Shown here: positions 1 to 8,730 of the stretch, one piece after another
Layout of the letters: each line of letters opens with the position of its first letter
Position numbering within the stretch: position 1 is the stretch's first letter
From: Variovorax paradoxus B4
GTDB lineage: Bacteria > Pseudomonadota > Gammaproteobacteria > Burkholderiales > Burkholderiaceae_C
Direction of reading: 5' to 3'
Assembly (NCBI RefSeq): GCF_000463015.1
Contig: NC_022247.1
Span: 4,836,001-4,900,000, forward strand
DNA: 64,000 nt
Program-made: the position numbers and the translations under genes
The notes under the pieces: model-generated
What the model saw: only the letters and a program-made list of their open reading frames with translations
Database searches by the model: none
Told to the model about the DNA's origin: nothing

Positions 1-751
<751 letters not shown>

Positions 752-789
752 TTTTTTTCTCTCTTCCATCGTTCGTTCTTCAGTGCTCC

Positions 790-1941
790 TCAAGATGCGT
801 TCGGCCGCAGCGTCACCAATCCGTTGAGCACCTGGTCCAGACCACCGACCACCGAGATCTTGTCGATCCGTTCGGCCACGCGTTCCAGCGTCTCGAGTTC
901 CTTCATCCGCAACGCGACGGGGTTGCCCTCCATCACCTTGGCGGTGTTCAGCAGCGACCGCGTGGCCGCGGTTTCCTCGCGGCGGCGGATCACGTTGGCC
1001 TGGGCCGACTTCTCGGCCTCCACCACCTGGGCCAGGATGGTCTTCATCTCGCCCGGCAGGATGATGTCCTTCACGCCCACGCTCTCCAGCACGACGCCCG
1101 AATCCTTCAGCCGCTCGCGCATCTGCGCCAACACCGTCTGATCGATGGCCGCCTTGTTCTCCAACAGTGCGTCCAGCGTCTGCTCGCCTACCGCGGCACG
1201 CAGGCCGAACTGCAGTTCACGATAGACATGTTCGGCCGGCTTGGGCATTTGCGCCAGCGCCTGGCGCACGTCGGTGAAGCGCCATACCGCAGACAGGTTC
1301 AGCCGCAGCCCCACCTTGTCGCGGGTCAGGATCTCCTGGCCGCTCACCTCGGCGATCTGCGAACGCAGGTCCACGCAAGTCACCGCGACCTGACGGTTGA
1401 AACGCCAGAAGCCGTGGTTGCCCGGCGGCAGCATCGCCTGCATCTGCCCTTCGAGCGTCAGCACGCCGGCATGGAACTCGGGCACCTGCACCAGCAGCAC
1501 GCCGTCGAGCCCTTGCACCGCGCGTGGGCGCAGGGCCACGCTCTGCAGCTTTGCCAGCAATTCAGCCGGCAGGCGCGCATCGGCCGCCACGTCGACAACG
1601 TCCACGCGCTGCTCGCGCAGGCCGCGCCAGTACAACTTGCGCGTGGCAGGCGGCAGGATCTGCACCAGCACACCGTCTTCATGGCGCAGGCCGACCTGGG
1701 TTTCGCCCAGCGACACCTGCACGAACTCGCGTTCGACCAGCTCGGGCTCGCGCGCCAGGAAGTAGTCGGCCAGCTCGTGGTCGAAGGCCGGCTCGGCGAG
1801 CGAGAAGCGCTCCAGCTTCAGGGCATCGAAGCCCGAGAACACCCGGTGCTTTCCCGGGCCGAGCAGTTGCTCGAAGTCGCCATTGCGCAGCAGCAGCGCA
1901 CGTTCGTTCTTCTTGACGGTGTATTGATTGAAACCCAGCAT
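790..1941 (-). CDS. Slipin/SPFH-domain protein of the RNA-repair operon
   Basis: The protein has 383 residues. The middle part (about residues 170-330) has the SPFH/band-7 pattern, with a stretch like VTCVDLRSQIAEVSGQEILT and then GVKDIILPGEMK, followed by a helical region rich in Glu, Ala and Arg (AEKSAQANVIRRREETAATR) typical of slipins. The first about 150 residues are a divergent extension, and I see no clear N-terminal transmembrane segment, which is unusual for a membrane-scaffold slipin. A GGAG ribosome site precedes the ATG. It lies between the tRNA-like RNA and rtcB in one leftward operon. Slipins are known companions of rtcB in RNA-repair operons; their role there is unresolved. Confidence 0.88.
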   Translation of the reverse strand: MLGFNQYTVKKNERALLLRNGDFEQLLGPGKHRVFSGFDALKLERFSLAEPAFDHELADYFLAREPELVEREFVQVSLGETQVGLRHEDGVLVQILPPATRKLYWRGLREQRVDVVDVAADARLPAELLAKLQSVALRPRAVQGLDGVLLVQVPEFHAGVLTLEGQMQAMLPPGNHGFWRFNRQVAVTCVDLRSQIAEVSGQEILTRDKVGLRLNLSAVWRFTDVRQALAQMPKPAEHVYRELQFGLRAAVGEQTLDALLENKAAIDQTVLAQMRERLKDSGVVLESVGVKDIILPGEMKTILAQVVEAEKSAQANVIRRREETAATRSLLNTAKVMEGNPVALRMKELETLERVAERIDKISVVGGLDQVLNGLVTLRPNAS

Positions 1942-2232
1942 TTTTTTCTCCCACTCGTTGTTCGGTTCAGTTGTTCGTTTCGTTAGTTCAATCCAGGCCC
2001 TCGAAAGGGCAGGCGGCGGGCACTGCGGTGGGCCAGGCTTTCGTGCAGCGGTCGCAGGGTTCGGTCCGTGCCCTGCGTCGCATGTGCAACGCCGTCACCT
2101 CCCTCGCCGTCAGATGACTGCACGCAGTTCCTTGCCGCACGCGCGATGCGCAAGCCGCGTGCGCTTGGCACGGTGTCGCGCGTCCGCAAGGCCTCTTCGC
2201 CCTGCGCCGCACGCTCCGGTGTGCCGGGGCGG

Positions 2233-2461
2233 GGGGCTTTCGCCCCATCAGATGGCAGTGCAAGCACTGCCGGGTTTTTCGCGGGAATCGAACCCGCAAC
2301 GCCATGTGGTTAGCACGGTGCTCAACCATGAGCAGAACTGAATCAAGTTCAGTCGCCAGCCAGTTCAACAGCGGCATACCGCGGACCCAAGACAGGATCT
2401 GGCCTGCGGCACCGGGCCGCTTTCATACGGCACCTGCGAGCGGATGAACTGCATCCGGACG
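2233..2461 (-). ncRNA. tRNA-mimicking structured RNA (YrlA/Y-RNA-like) in the rtc operon
   Basis: Read leftward, 2333-2281 folds like a tRNA body: a D-arm of 4 bp (GCTC/GAGC), an anticodon-like arm of 5 bp (CCGTG/CATGG, one G-U pair) with a 7-base loop CTAACCA, a 4-base variable region and a T-arm of 5 bp (GCGGG/CCCGC) with loop TTCGATT. The flanks cannot form a 7-bp acceptor stem, so it is not a normal tRNA. Downstream are an 8-bp hairpin (2271-2254) and a GAAA-capped hairpin (2246-2233). It starts just after a sigma-54 promoter. In Salmonella the Rsr-YrlBA-RtcBA operon encodes Y RNAs, one with a tRNA-like module; I infer this is an analogue. The 3' end is unknown and may extend towards 1950. 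Confidence 0.7.
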
Positions 2462-2471
2462 GTTCATCCAT

Positions 2472-2487
2472 TGCAGCCGGCGTGCCA
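2472..2487 (-). promoter_or_regulatory. Sigma-54 promoter of the rtc operon
   Basis: On the minus strand the sequence is TGGCACG, four bases, then CTGCA. This matches the -24/-12 consensus (TGGCACG-N4-TTGCW) except for one base of the -12 box, with exact GG-to-GC spacing. Predicted transcription start is near 2461, ahead of the tRNA-like RNA, the slipin and rtcB. An inverted repeat CTGAT-N9-ATCAG at 2587-2605, about 135 bases upstream, is a plausible RtcR enhancer site. Confidence 0.85.
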
Positions 2488-2632
2488 GGTGATGCCGGTC
2501 GGCGCCGAAATTTCTTGAGAAGCAATGCAAGTCATTGATATTCATGAAGTTTTTTCTTTTGTTCGCGCATCGCTTCACCCTCGACCCTGATAGCATTCCA
2601 ATCAGTATAGAAATTCAGCTAGTTTTTTATCC

Positions 2633-4243
2633 ATGAAACCAGTCGTCGTCATCGGCTTCCTCGGTACCCAGCTCGACGCCGGCCACGGCGCGGGCCGCTG
2701 GAACAAGTGGCGCCCCACGGTCTCGCTCGCGCAGCACGAGGACATGGTCGTCTCGCGCATGGAGCTGCTCTACACGCACAAGCACAAGGCGCTGGCCGAG
2801 GTGGTGAAGGCCGACATCGCGACCGTGTCGCCCGAGACCACGGTCAACCTCGTGCCGCTCGACCTCGCGGACCCGTGGGATTTCGGCGAGGTCTACACGC
2901 GCCTGTACGACTGGGCGCGCGCCTATACCTTCGACACCGAGCGCGAGCAGTACTGGACGCACATCACCACCGGCACGCACGTGGCGCAGATCTGCATGTT
3001 CCTGCTCTCGGAATCGCGCGTGGTGCCGGGCGTGCTCGCGCAGACCTCGCCGCCCAGGAAGCAGCGCGAAGGCGAGGCCGGCAAGTACACCTTGATCGAC
3101 CTCGACCTGTCGCGCTACGACGTGATCGCGCGGCGCTTCGATGCGGAGCAGCGCGACGCGGTCGCCTTCCTGAAGAGCGGCATCGCCACGCGCAATGCGC
3201 GCTTCAACGCGCTGATCGACGAGATCGAGCGCGTGGCCGTGCGTTCGCGCGCGCCGATCCTGCTGGTGGGGCCGACGGGCGCGGGCAAGTCGTTCCTGGC
3301 GCGGCGCATGTTCGAGCTGAAGCAGGCGCGGCACCAGATGGCCGGGCCGTTCGTCGAAGTGAACTGCGCCACGCTGCGCGGCGACGGCGCGGCCTCCACC
3401 TTGTTCGGCCACAGGAAGGGTTCCTTCACCGGCGCGGCGAGCGACAGGGCCGGACTGCTGCGCACGGCGAACCAGGGCGTGCTGTTCCTCGACGAGATCG
3501 GCGAACTCGGGCTCGACGAGCAGGCCATGCTGCTCAAGGCCATCGAGGAGAAGCGCTTCTTCCCGGTCGGCGCCGACAAGGAGGTGGAGAGCGACTTCCA
3601 GCTGATCGCCGGCACCAACCGCGACTTGCGCAGCGACGTGGCGGAGGGGCGTTTCCGAGAAGACCTGTTCGCGCGCATCAACCTCTGGACCTACGGCCTG
3701 CCCGGCCTGGCGCAGCGGCCCGAGGACATCGAACCCAACATCGACCACCTGCTGGCCATCCATGCGGCCGAGAACCACCGCGTGGTGCGCTTCAACGCCG
3801 AGGCGCGCGCGGCCTACCTGCGCTTCGCGCAGAGCGGCGAGGCACTGTGGTGCGGCAACTTCCGCGACCTCTCGGCCAGCGTGACGCGGCTGGCCACGCT
3901 GGCGGATGGCGGGCGCATCCCGGTGGCGCTGGTCGAGGCCGAGATCGCGCGGCTGCGCTGGCTGTGGAACCGCGAAGGCCCGGCGAAGCGAGGCGCAGGC
4001 GCCGCCGACGTCGACCTCGGCAGCCTGCTCGGCGATGACCGCGCGGCCGCGCTCGACCTGTTCGACCGGCTGCAGCTCGAAGCGGTGGTGCGCGTGTGCC
4101 GCGACTCGCGCAGCCTGTCGGATGCGGGGCGGCAGCTCTTCCAGGCCTCCCGCGCGCAACGCAGCGTGGTGAACGATGCCGACCGGCTGCGCAAGTACCT
4201 GGCCAAGCACGGGCTCGAATGGAGCCGCATCGCCGCGGGCTGA
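2633..4243 (+). CDS. rtcR: RtcR, sigma-54-dependent activator of RNA repair
   Basis: This 536-residue activator starts MKPVVVIGFLGTQLD, the RtcR-type N-terminal CARF-like sensor (about 1-180). The AAA+ domain follows, with Walker A GPTGAGKS near residue 212, the sigma-54 contact loop GSFTGA, Walker B LFLDEIGEL and an arginine-finger region (FREDLFARINLW). The C-terminal DNA-binding part follows residue 450. RtcR responds to RNA ends or tRNA fragments and turns on the divergent rtc operon. It is transcribed away from the sigma-54 promoter at 2472-2487, with about 150 bases between promoter and start codon that hold a candidate binding repeat. Confidence 0.96.
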   Translation: MKPVVVIGFLGTQLDAGHGAGRWNKWRPTVSLAQHEDMVVSRMELLYTHKHKALAEVVKADIATVSPETTVNLVPLDLADPWDFGEVYTRLYDWARAYTFDTEREQYWTHITTGTHVAQICMFLLSESRVVPGVLAQTSPPRKQREGEAGKYTLIDLDLSRYDVIARRFDAEQRDAVAFLKSGIATRNARFNALIDEIERVAVRSRAPILLVGPTGAGKSFLARRMFELKQARHQMAGPFVEVNCATLRGDGAASTLFGHRKGSFTGAASDRAGLLRTANQGVLFLDEIGELGLDEQAMLLKAIEEKRFFPVGADKEVESDFQLIAGTNRDLRSDVAEGRFREDLFARINLWTYGLPGLAQRPEDIEPNIDHLLAIHAAENHRVVRFNAEARAAYLRFAQSGEALWCGNFRDLSASVTRLATLADGGRIPVALVEAEIARLRWLWNREGPAKRGAGAADVDLGSLLGDDRAAALDLFDRLQLEAVVRVCRDSRSLSDAGRQLFQASRAQRSVVNDADRLRKYLAKHGLEWSRIAAG

Positions 4244-4289
4244 GCTATCCTCCGCCGGGACGGCCGCATCCAACCAAGGAAGGAAACCC

Positions 4290-4628
4290 ATGTCGCTGAC
4301 ACTGCTCCTGCGCTGCCACGATCTGGCCCAGACCCAGCGCTTCTACGCCGATGTCCTCGGCTTCGCGGCTGCGCATTCGGCAGAGGGCACCCTGACGGTC
4401 GAGAAGCAGGGCGGCAAGCTCATCTTCACCCAGCAGGATCTCTGGCAGAGCCCGCCCACCTGCTCCGGCACCTTCTATTTCGCCGTGCCGGATGCGGCGG
4501 CCTACTACACCGCCGTCAAGGACAAGGCCTCGATCGCGTGGCCGCTGCAGCAGATGCCGTACGGCTCCAGCGAGTTCGCGGTGGTGGACTGCAACGGCTA
4601 CCACCTTGCATTCCGGCAGCAGGCCTGA
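4290..4628 (+). CDS. VOC (glyoxalase/bleomycin-resistance) family protein
   Basis: This is a compact 112-residue protein with one vicinal-oxygen-chelate fold. It has the pattern HDLAQTQRFYADVLGF at the start and EFAVVDCNGYHLAF at the end, as in many glyoxalase-like proteins of unknown substrate. Start ATG 4290 is preceded by AAGGAAGG. It follows rtcR by 46 bases on the same strand; no functional link is evident. The substrate cannot be predicted. Confidence 0.85.
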   Translation: MSLTLLLRCHDLAQTQRFYADVLGFAAAHSAEGTLTVEKQGGKLIFTQQDLWQSPPTCSGTFYFAVPDAAAYYTAVKDKASIAWPLQQMPYGSSEFAVVDCNGYHLAFRQQA

Positions 4629-4682
4629 GCGGCCGATCCGCAAGACGCCCCGCGCGGCCGGGCGCCACGGAAAGCACTCCCC

Positions 4683-5519
4683 ATGAACTGGAAGCTGGCC
4701 TTGTTCGCCGCCCTGCCCGCCTTCCTCACCGGCTGCGTCCAGTCGATGTTCTATTACCCCGACCGCGTGCGCTACGAAACGCCCGACGCGCTCGGGCTGC
4801 GCTACGAGGCGGTGCAGTTCGCCAGCGCCGACGGCACGCGCCTCAGCGGCTGGTTCATTCCTGCCGTGAGCCGGCAGAACCCGAAGGAAGCCAAAGGCAC
4901 GGTGGTTCACTTTCACGGCAACGCCCAGAACATGAGCACGCACTGGCGCTTCGTGGCCTGGCTGCCGAAGCAGGACTTCAACGTGTTCGTGTTCGACTAC
5001 CGCGGCTACGGCGAATCGGCCGGCAAGCCGGAGCCCAAGGGGGTGTTCGAGGATTCCAGCGCCGCGCTCGACCACGTGCGCTCGCGCGGCGATGTCGACC
5101 CCGGGCGCCTCCTCGTCTTCGGCCAGAGCCTGGGCGGCGCCAACGCGATTGCGGTGCTGGGCTCGGGCAACCGGACCGGCGTGAAGGCGGCGGCCATCGA
5201 ATCGACCTTCTATTCGTATTCCTCGATTGCGAACGAGAAGCTCCCGGGCGCCGGGCTGCTGGTGAGCGACGACTACGCCGCATCGAAATACGTCGCCGCC
5301 GTCGCACCCATTCCCCTGCTGTTGATCCACGGCACGGCCGACCTGATCATTCCGCATTCCCATTCGCGGCGCCTGCTGGAGGCCGCGCGCGAGCCCAAGC
5401 GCCTGCTCGAGGTGCCCCGCGCCGGCCACCTCGAACCGATGACCGAGCGCTTCGGCGCCACCTGTCAGCAGGCGCTGGTGGAATTCTTCGACGCCTCGCT
5501 GCGTCCACGCCAACCATGA
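4683..5519 (+). CDS. Alpha/beta-hydrolase lipoprotein (prolyl-oligopeptidase-like)
   Basis: The protein has 278 residues. It begins with a lipoprotein signal peptide ending LTGC (Cys near residue 18), so it is probably anchored in the outer membrane or periplasm. The hydrolase core shows HFHGNAQN (oxyanion region), the nucleophile elbow GQSLGG, the acid in HGTADLIIP and the histidine in AGHLEP, giving a complete Ser-Asp-His triad. Proteins of this type (BEM46/YfhR-like) have unknown natural substrates. The stop codon overlaps the next start (ATGA), indicating translational coupling. Confidence 0.88.
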   Translation: MNWKLALFAALPAFLTGCVQSMFYYPDRVRYETPDALGLRYEAVQFASADGTRLSGWFIPAVSRQNPKEAKGTVVHFHGNAQNMSTHWRFVAWLPKQDFNVFVFDYRGYGESAGKPEPKGVFEDSSAALDHVRSRGDVDPGRLLVFGQSLGGANAIAVLGSGNRTGVKAAAIESTFYSYSSIANEKLPGAGLLVSDDYAASKYVAAVAPIPLLLIHGTADLIIPHSHSRRLLEAAREPKRLLEVPRAGHLEPMTERFGATCQQALVEFFDASLRPRQP

Positions 5520-6463
5520 AGCATTTCGACCCAGCCACCACCCGCGAGCCGCTGGCCTTTGCGCGGCTCGTGCCCGCCCTGCGCGCGGCCTTCGCGGCCG
5601 AGGCGCACGTGCCGCCGCGTCATGTGCACAGCATCGAAACCGCCGGCGCCGACAAGGGGACCGTGCTCATCATGCCGGCGTGGAGCGATGCGGGCTTTCT
5701 GGGCATCAAGACCATCAACGTCTTTCCGGGCAACAGCGCGCGCGGCCTGCCCGGCCTGCATGCGACCTATGTGCTGTACGACGCGCACACCGGCGTGCCG
5801 CTGGCGCTGATGGACGGCAACGAGCTCACCGCGTGCCGCACGGCCGCCGCATCGGCGCTGGGCGCCTCGTTCCTGGCGCGCGCCGATGCCCGCCGGCTGC
5901 TGGTGCTGGGCACCGGCCGCATCGCGCGGCTGCTGCCCGCCGCGCATGCGAGCGTGCGGCCCATCGACGAGGTATTCGTGTGGAACCACCGGCCCGAAGG
6001 CGCCCAGGCCCTGGCCGCGCAATGGCGGGCCGAAGGGTTCAACGCGCAGGCCATCACCGAGCTCGAAGCGGCCGTGCGCCAGGCCGACATCGTCAGCTGC
6101 GCCACGCTGGCCACCGCGCCGCTGGTGCACGGTGAATGGCTGGCGCCGGGCTCTCACCTGGACCTGATCGGCAGCTTCACGCCCGCCATGCGCGAGGCCG
6201 ACGTGCGCTGCTTCGAGGGTGCGCGCACCTTCGTCGACACCACCGAGGCACTGCAGAAGGCGGGCGAGCTGCTCGACGCCATTGCGGCCGGCACGCTGCG
6301 CGCCGATGCGGTGCAAGGCACGCTGGCCGCACTCTGCCGGGGCGAACGCCCGGGCCGCACGGGCAGCGGGGAGCGCACCGTCTTCAAGGCCGTGGGCAGC
6401 GCGCTCGAAGACCTGGCGGCCGCCACGCTGGTCTGGCAGCACGCCGAATCGGTCGCGGCCTAA
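5516..6463 (+). CDS. Ornithine cyclodeaminase / mu-crystallin family reductase
   Basis: This is a 315-residue NAD(P)-dependent enzyme. It carries the family blocks IKTINVFPGN, LMDGNELTACRTAAASA and the dinucleotide-binding region LLVLGTGRIARLLPAAH, then DIVSCATLATAPLVHGEWL. Family members include ornithine cyclodeaminase, delta1-pyrroline-2-carboxylate and ketimine reductases and alanine dehydrogenase; the sequence alone does not decide which. The start overlaps the stop of the hydrolase gene, so both are probably made from one message. Confidence 0.88.
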   Translation: MKHFDPATTREPLAFARLVPALRAAFAAEAHVPPRHVHSIETAGADKGTVLIMPAWSDAGFLGIKTINVFPGNSARGLPGLHATYVLYDAHTGVPLALMDGNELTACRTAAASALGASFLARADARRLLVLGTGRIARLLPAAHASVRPIDEVFVWNHRPEGAQALAAQWRAEGFNAQAITELEAAVRQADIVSCATLATAPLVHGEWLAPGSHLDLIGSFTPAMREADVRCFEGARTFVDTTEALQKAGELLDAIAAGTLRADAVQGTLAALCRGERPGRTGSGERTVFKAVGSALEDLAAATLVWQHAESVAA

Positions 6464-6542
6464 GGCTTAAGGCCTAGAAAACAGCGGCCGGCGGCACGCG
6501 GAGAGAGCCATTTACCGACAGACACATACGTCATGCAGCTGA

Positions 6543-6557
6543 TGGCACGCCTCTTGC
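6543..6557 (+). promoter_or_regulatory. Sigma-54 promoter (exact consensus)
   Basis: TGGCACG, then CCTC, then TTGC: an exact -24/-12 match with correct spacing. Transcription should begin near 6569, just ahead of the small gene at 6606, which has its own GGAGG ribosome site. The activator is unknown; the window encodes two sigma-54 activators, at 2633 and 35158. Confidence 0.85.
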
Positions 6558-6605
6558 GCCAACGTTAACCTGATGCCCATACCCAAAGGCCCGGAGGCCC
6601 GCCCC

Positions 6606-6857
6606 ATGCTCACCATTTTTCAGAAAGCCACCATCCTCAGCAAAGCCGGTTTCGAGGTGCCCGCCTGTCCGGCCGAGGATTCCTCGGCCACTTCGACCAG
6701 CGCGGTGTCCCAGAAGATGCACGACTGGGCCAAGGCCATCGAGACGCTGTACGTCAGCTACGTGGCTGCCCGCGCGGCCAAGAGCCTGCGGGATGCCGAG
6801 GAATCGCGCCAGACCGACATGCTGCGGCGGCTTTCGCTGAGCGCCTGGGCCGCCTGA
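6606..6857 (+). CDS. 83-aa protein of unknown function, sigma-54 controlled
   Basis: The start ATG 6606 is chosen because GGAGG sits 8 bases upstream; an in-frame ATG at 6573 lies only 4 bases after the predicted transcription start and has no ribosome site. The protein begins MLTIFQKATILSKAG, has a Ser/Thr-rich stretch, then a helical, charged C-terminal half with alternating Ala and Arg (YVSYVAARAAKSLRDAEES). There is no signal peptide or membrane segment. I do not recognise the family. The perfect sigma-54 promoter in front of it argues for a real, conditionally expressed gene. Confidence 0.65.
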   Translation: MLTIFQKATILSKAGFEVPACPAEDSSATSTSAVSQKMHDWAKAIETLYVSYVAARAAKSLRDAEESRQTDMLRRLSLSAWAA

Positions 6858-6900
6858 CACGCAGGCTCGGCCACTCGCCCCGCCCGAGCCGCGTCAGCGC

Positions 6901-8709
6901 TCAACCGAAAGTGAACGCGTAGGCCTGCGCGCCGGCGTCGAGAAACTCGATCTCGAACAGCCGCTCCCTCCCGCTCGCCGCCTGCCGCACCAACTGATAC
7001 AGCTTCTGTGCATCGATCACGCCGTGGCCCTGCGCATCGGTGTCGGAGCCGTGGTCCGCAAGCGGCGGCTTTCCGTCCACCAGCACCCTGAAGCGCACCG
7101 GCTTGCCATTGGCCGCCGGTCCCAGCACCAGGTGCAGGTCGCGCGCCTGAAAGCGATAGGCGATGCGGCCGTTGGCGCTGTTCAGCACGGCGCGCTCGGC
7201 CTCCACCGTCCAGTCGCCGGCCAGCGCCCACTGGTTGGTGCGCAGCGGCGAAGACGCGGGCTGGTAGACCTTCGCATGGTCCCGCGCGATGCCGCCGGGC
7301 GAGGCAAAGCCGTGCGCGCGCTCGTGGCCCAGGTAGGTTTCGCCGGACAGCGCCGGCTCGGCGCCGGGCGCGGCCTGGGTACCCTGCCCCAGCGGCGCCA
7401 CCAGCCCGGCGGCGATGCGGGTCTGCCCCGCCTCGGCCAGCAGCTGCTGGATGACCTGCTCGGCCTTGTCGTAGCGGTTCTCGCCGAACTGATGGTGGCG
7501 AATGTGCCCCTCGGCATCGATGAAGTAGAACGCGGGCCAGGCTTGGTTGTCGAAGCCGCGCCAGATCGCGAAATCGTTGTCCATCGCCACCGGAAAGCCG
7601 ATGCCCAGGTCCCTGACGGCCTTGCGCACGTTGGCCGGCTGCTTCTCGAACGCGAACTCCGGTGAATGCACGCCGATGACCACCAGCCCCGCGTCCTTGT
7701 ACTTCTCGGCCCATGCACGAAGGTAGGGCAGCGTGCGCAGGCAGTTGATGCACGAGTAGGTCCAGAAGTCGACCAGCACCACCTTGCCGCGCAGGGCCTC
7801 GGGCGCGAGCGGCGCGGAGTTGAGCCATCCGGTGGCGCCGGCCAGTGAAGGGAAGCGGCCTTCGACCTTGAGTTCGCGCGCGGGCACCGGCGCCGTGCGG
7901 CTTTCCGACACCCGCACGAGGCCAGCGTCTTCGCGCAGCGCGACCGGCTCCGCCTGCGGCTCGCGCGCCGGCTGCGCATTGCGCGGCTTGATCCTGTCCA
8001 CCAGCGCCTGCTCCAGCGCCGAGGTGGTGCCCAGGGAAAGACGGGCGAGCAGGCCCGTGTCCAGCCCCAGTGCAATGGCGCCCACCCCCGCCAGCACGGC
8101 CGCGCCGGCGGCGCGCCGCACCCATTCGCCGGTATGCAGCGAACGCTTCATGACGGAGAACAGCCGGCCGCCGAACAGCAGCGCGGCCGCGAGCGAGGTG
8201 CACGCGCCGGCCGCATAGGCCAGCAGCAACAGCGAGGTTCCGACGCTTGCGCCATTGAGCGCCGCGCCCGTCAGGATCAGGCCGAGGATCGGCCCCGCGC
8301 ACGGCGCCCAGAGCAGCCCCGTGCCCACGCCCAGCAACAACGGCGAGAACACCGGGGCCGGTGCCGCGCCGCCATCGCCGCGCGGCTCCGACATGCGAAT
8401 GCCCAGCGCCACCAGCGGCCGGCTGATGCGGTCGGCAACGCTTGGGAACAGCAAGGTCACGCCGAACAGCGCGAGCATGGCAATGGCGGCATGGCGCCCG
8501 TATTCGTTGAGCGCGACGATCCAGCCGCCGCCCACCGCCGCCAGCGTGGCCACGGCGGCAAAGGCCAGCGCCATGCCCAGCAGCATCGGCAGCCCATGCG
8601 AGCGGAAGGGGCGATCGGCGCGCGCGAACACGAAAGGCAGCACCGGCAGGATGCAGGGGCTCAGGATGGTGAGCACCCCGCCCAGGTAGGCAATGAGGAG
8701 GATGAGCAT
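6901..8709 (-). CDS. dipZ: DipZ-type membrane thiol-disulfide protein (CcdA-like plus thioredoxin)
   Basis: The 602-residue protein has three parts. Residues 1-230 form a CcdA/DsbD-like membrane domain with its paired cysteines in LSPCILP (Cys19) and WAPCAGP. About residues 270-430 form a periplasmic thioredoxin-like domain with active site WTYSCINC. The C-terminal about 140 residues are the beta-sandwich found in DipZ proteins. It would carry electrons across the inner membrane to a periplasmic thioredoxin. It is the last gene of the ohr-kinase-dipZ operon, 21 bases after the kinase gene, and its thioredoxin domain closely resembles the separate protein at 11602-12174. Confidence 0.92.
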   Translation of the reverse strand: MLILLIAYLGGVLTILSPCILPVLPFVFARADRPFRSHGLPMLLGMALAFAAVATLAAVGGGWIVALNEYGRHAAIAMLALFGVTLLFPSVADRISRPLVALGIRMSEPRGDGGAAPAPVFSPLLLGVGTGLLWAPCAGPILGLILTGAALNGASVGTSLLLLAYAAGACTSLAAALLFGGRLFSVMKRSLHTGEWVRRAAGAAVLAGVGAIALGLDTGLLARLSLGTTSALEQALVDRIKPRNAQPAREPQAEPVALREDAGLVRVSESRTAPVPARELKVEGRFPSLAGATGWLNSAPLAPEALRGKVVLVDFWTYSCINCLRTLPYLRAWAEKYKDAGLVVIGVHSPEFAFEKQPANVRKAVRDLGIGFPVAMDNDFAIWRGFDNQAWPAFYFIDAEGHIRHHQFGENRYDKAEQVIQQLLAEAGQTRIAAGLVAPLGQGTQAAPGAEPALSGETYLGHERAHGFASPGGIARDHAKVYQPASSPLRTNQWALAGDWTVEAERAVLNSANGRIAYRFQARDLHLVLGPAANGKPVRFRVLVDGKPPLADHGSDTDAQGHGVIDAQKLYQLVRQAASGRERLFEIEFLDAGAQAYAFTFG

Positions 8710-8730
8710 GATGTTTGGGGGAAGGTGGGT

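Noticed and set aside
2281..2340. A tRNA gene on the minus strand
   Set aside because: The D, anticodon and T arms are convincing, but no 7-bp acceptor stem forms and no usable 3' end follows. I list it as a tRNA-like RNA instead.
2627..4291. A 554-residue open frame opposite rtcR
   Set aside because: Its His/Arg/Gly-rich composition is typical of high-GC antisense frames, while the plus strand encodes an intact RtcR.
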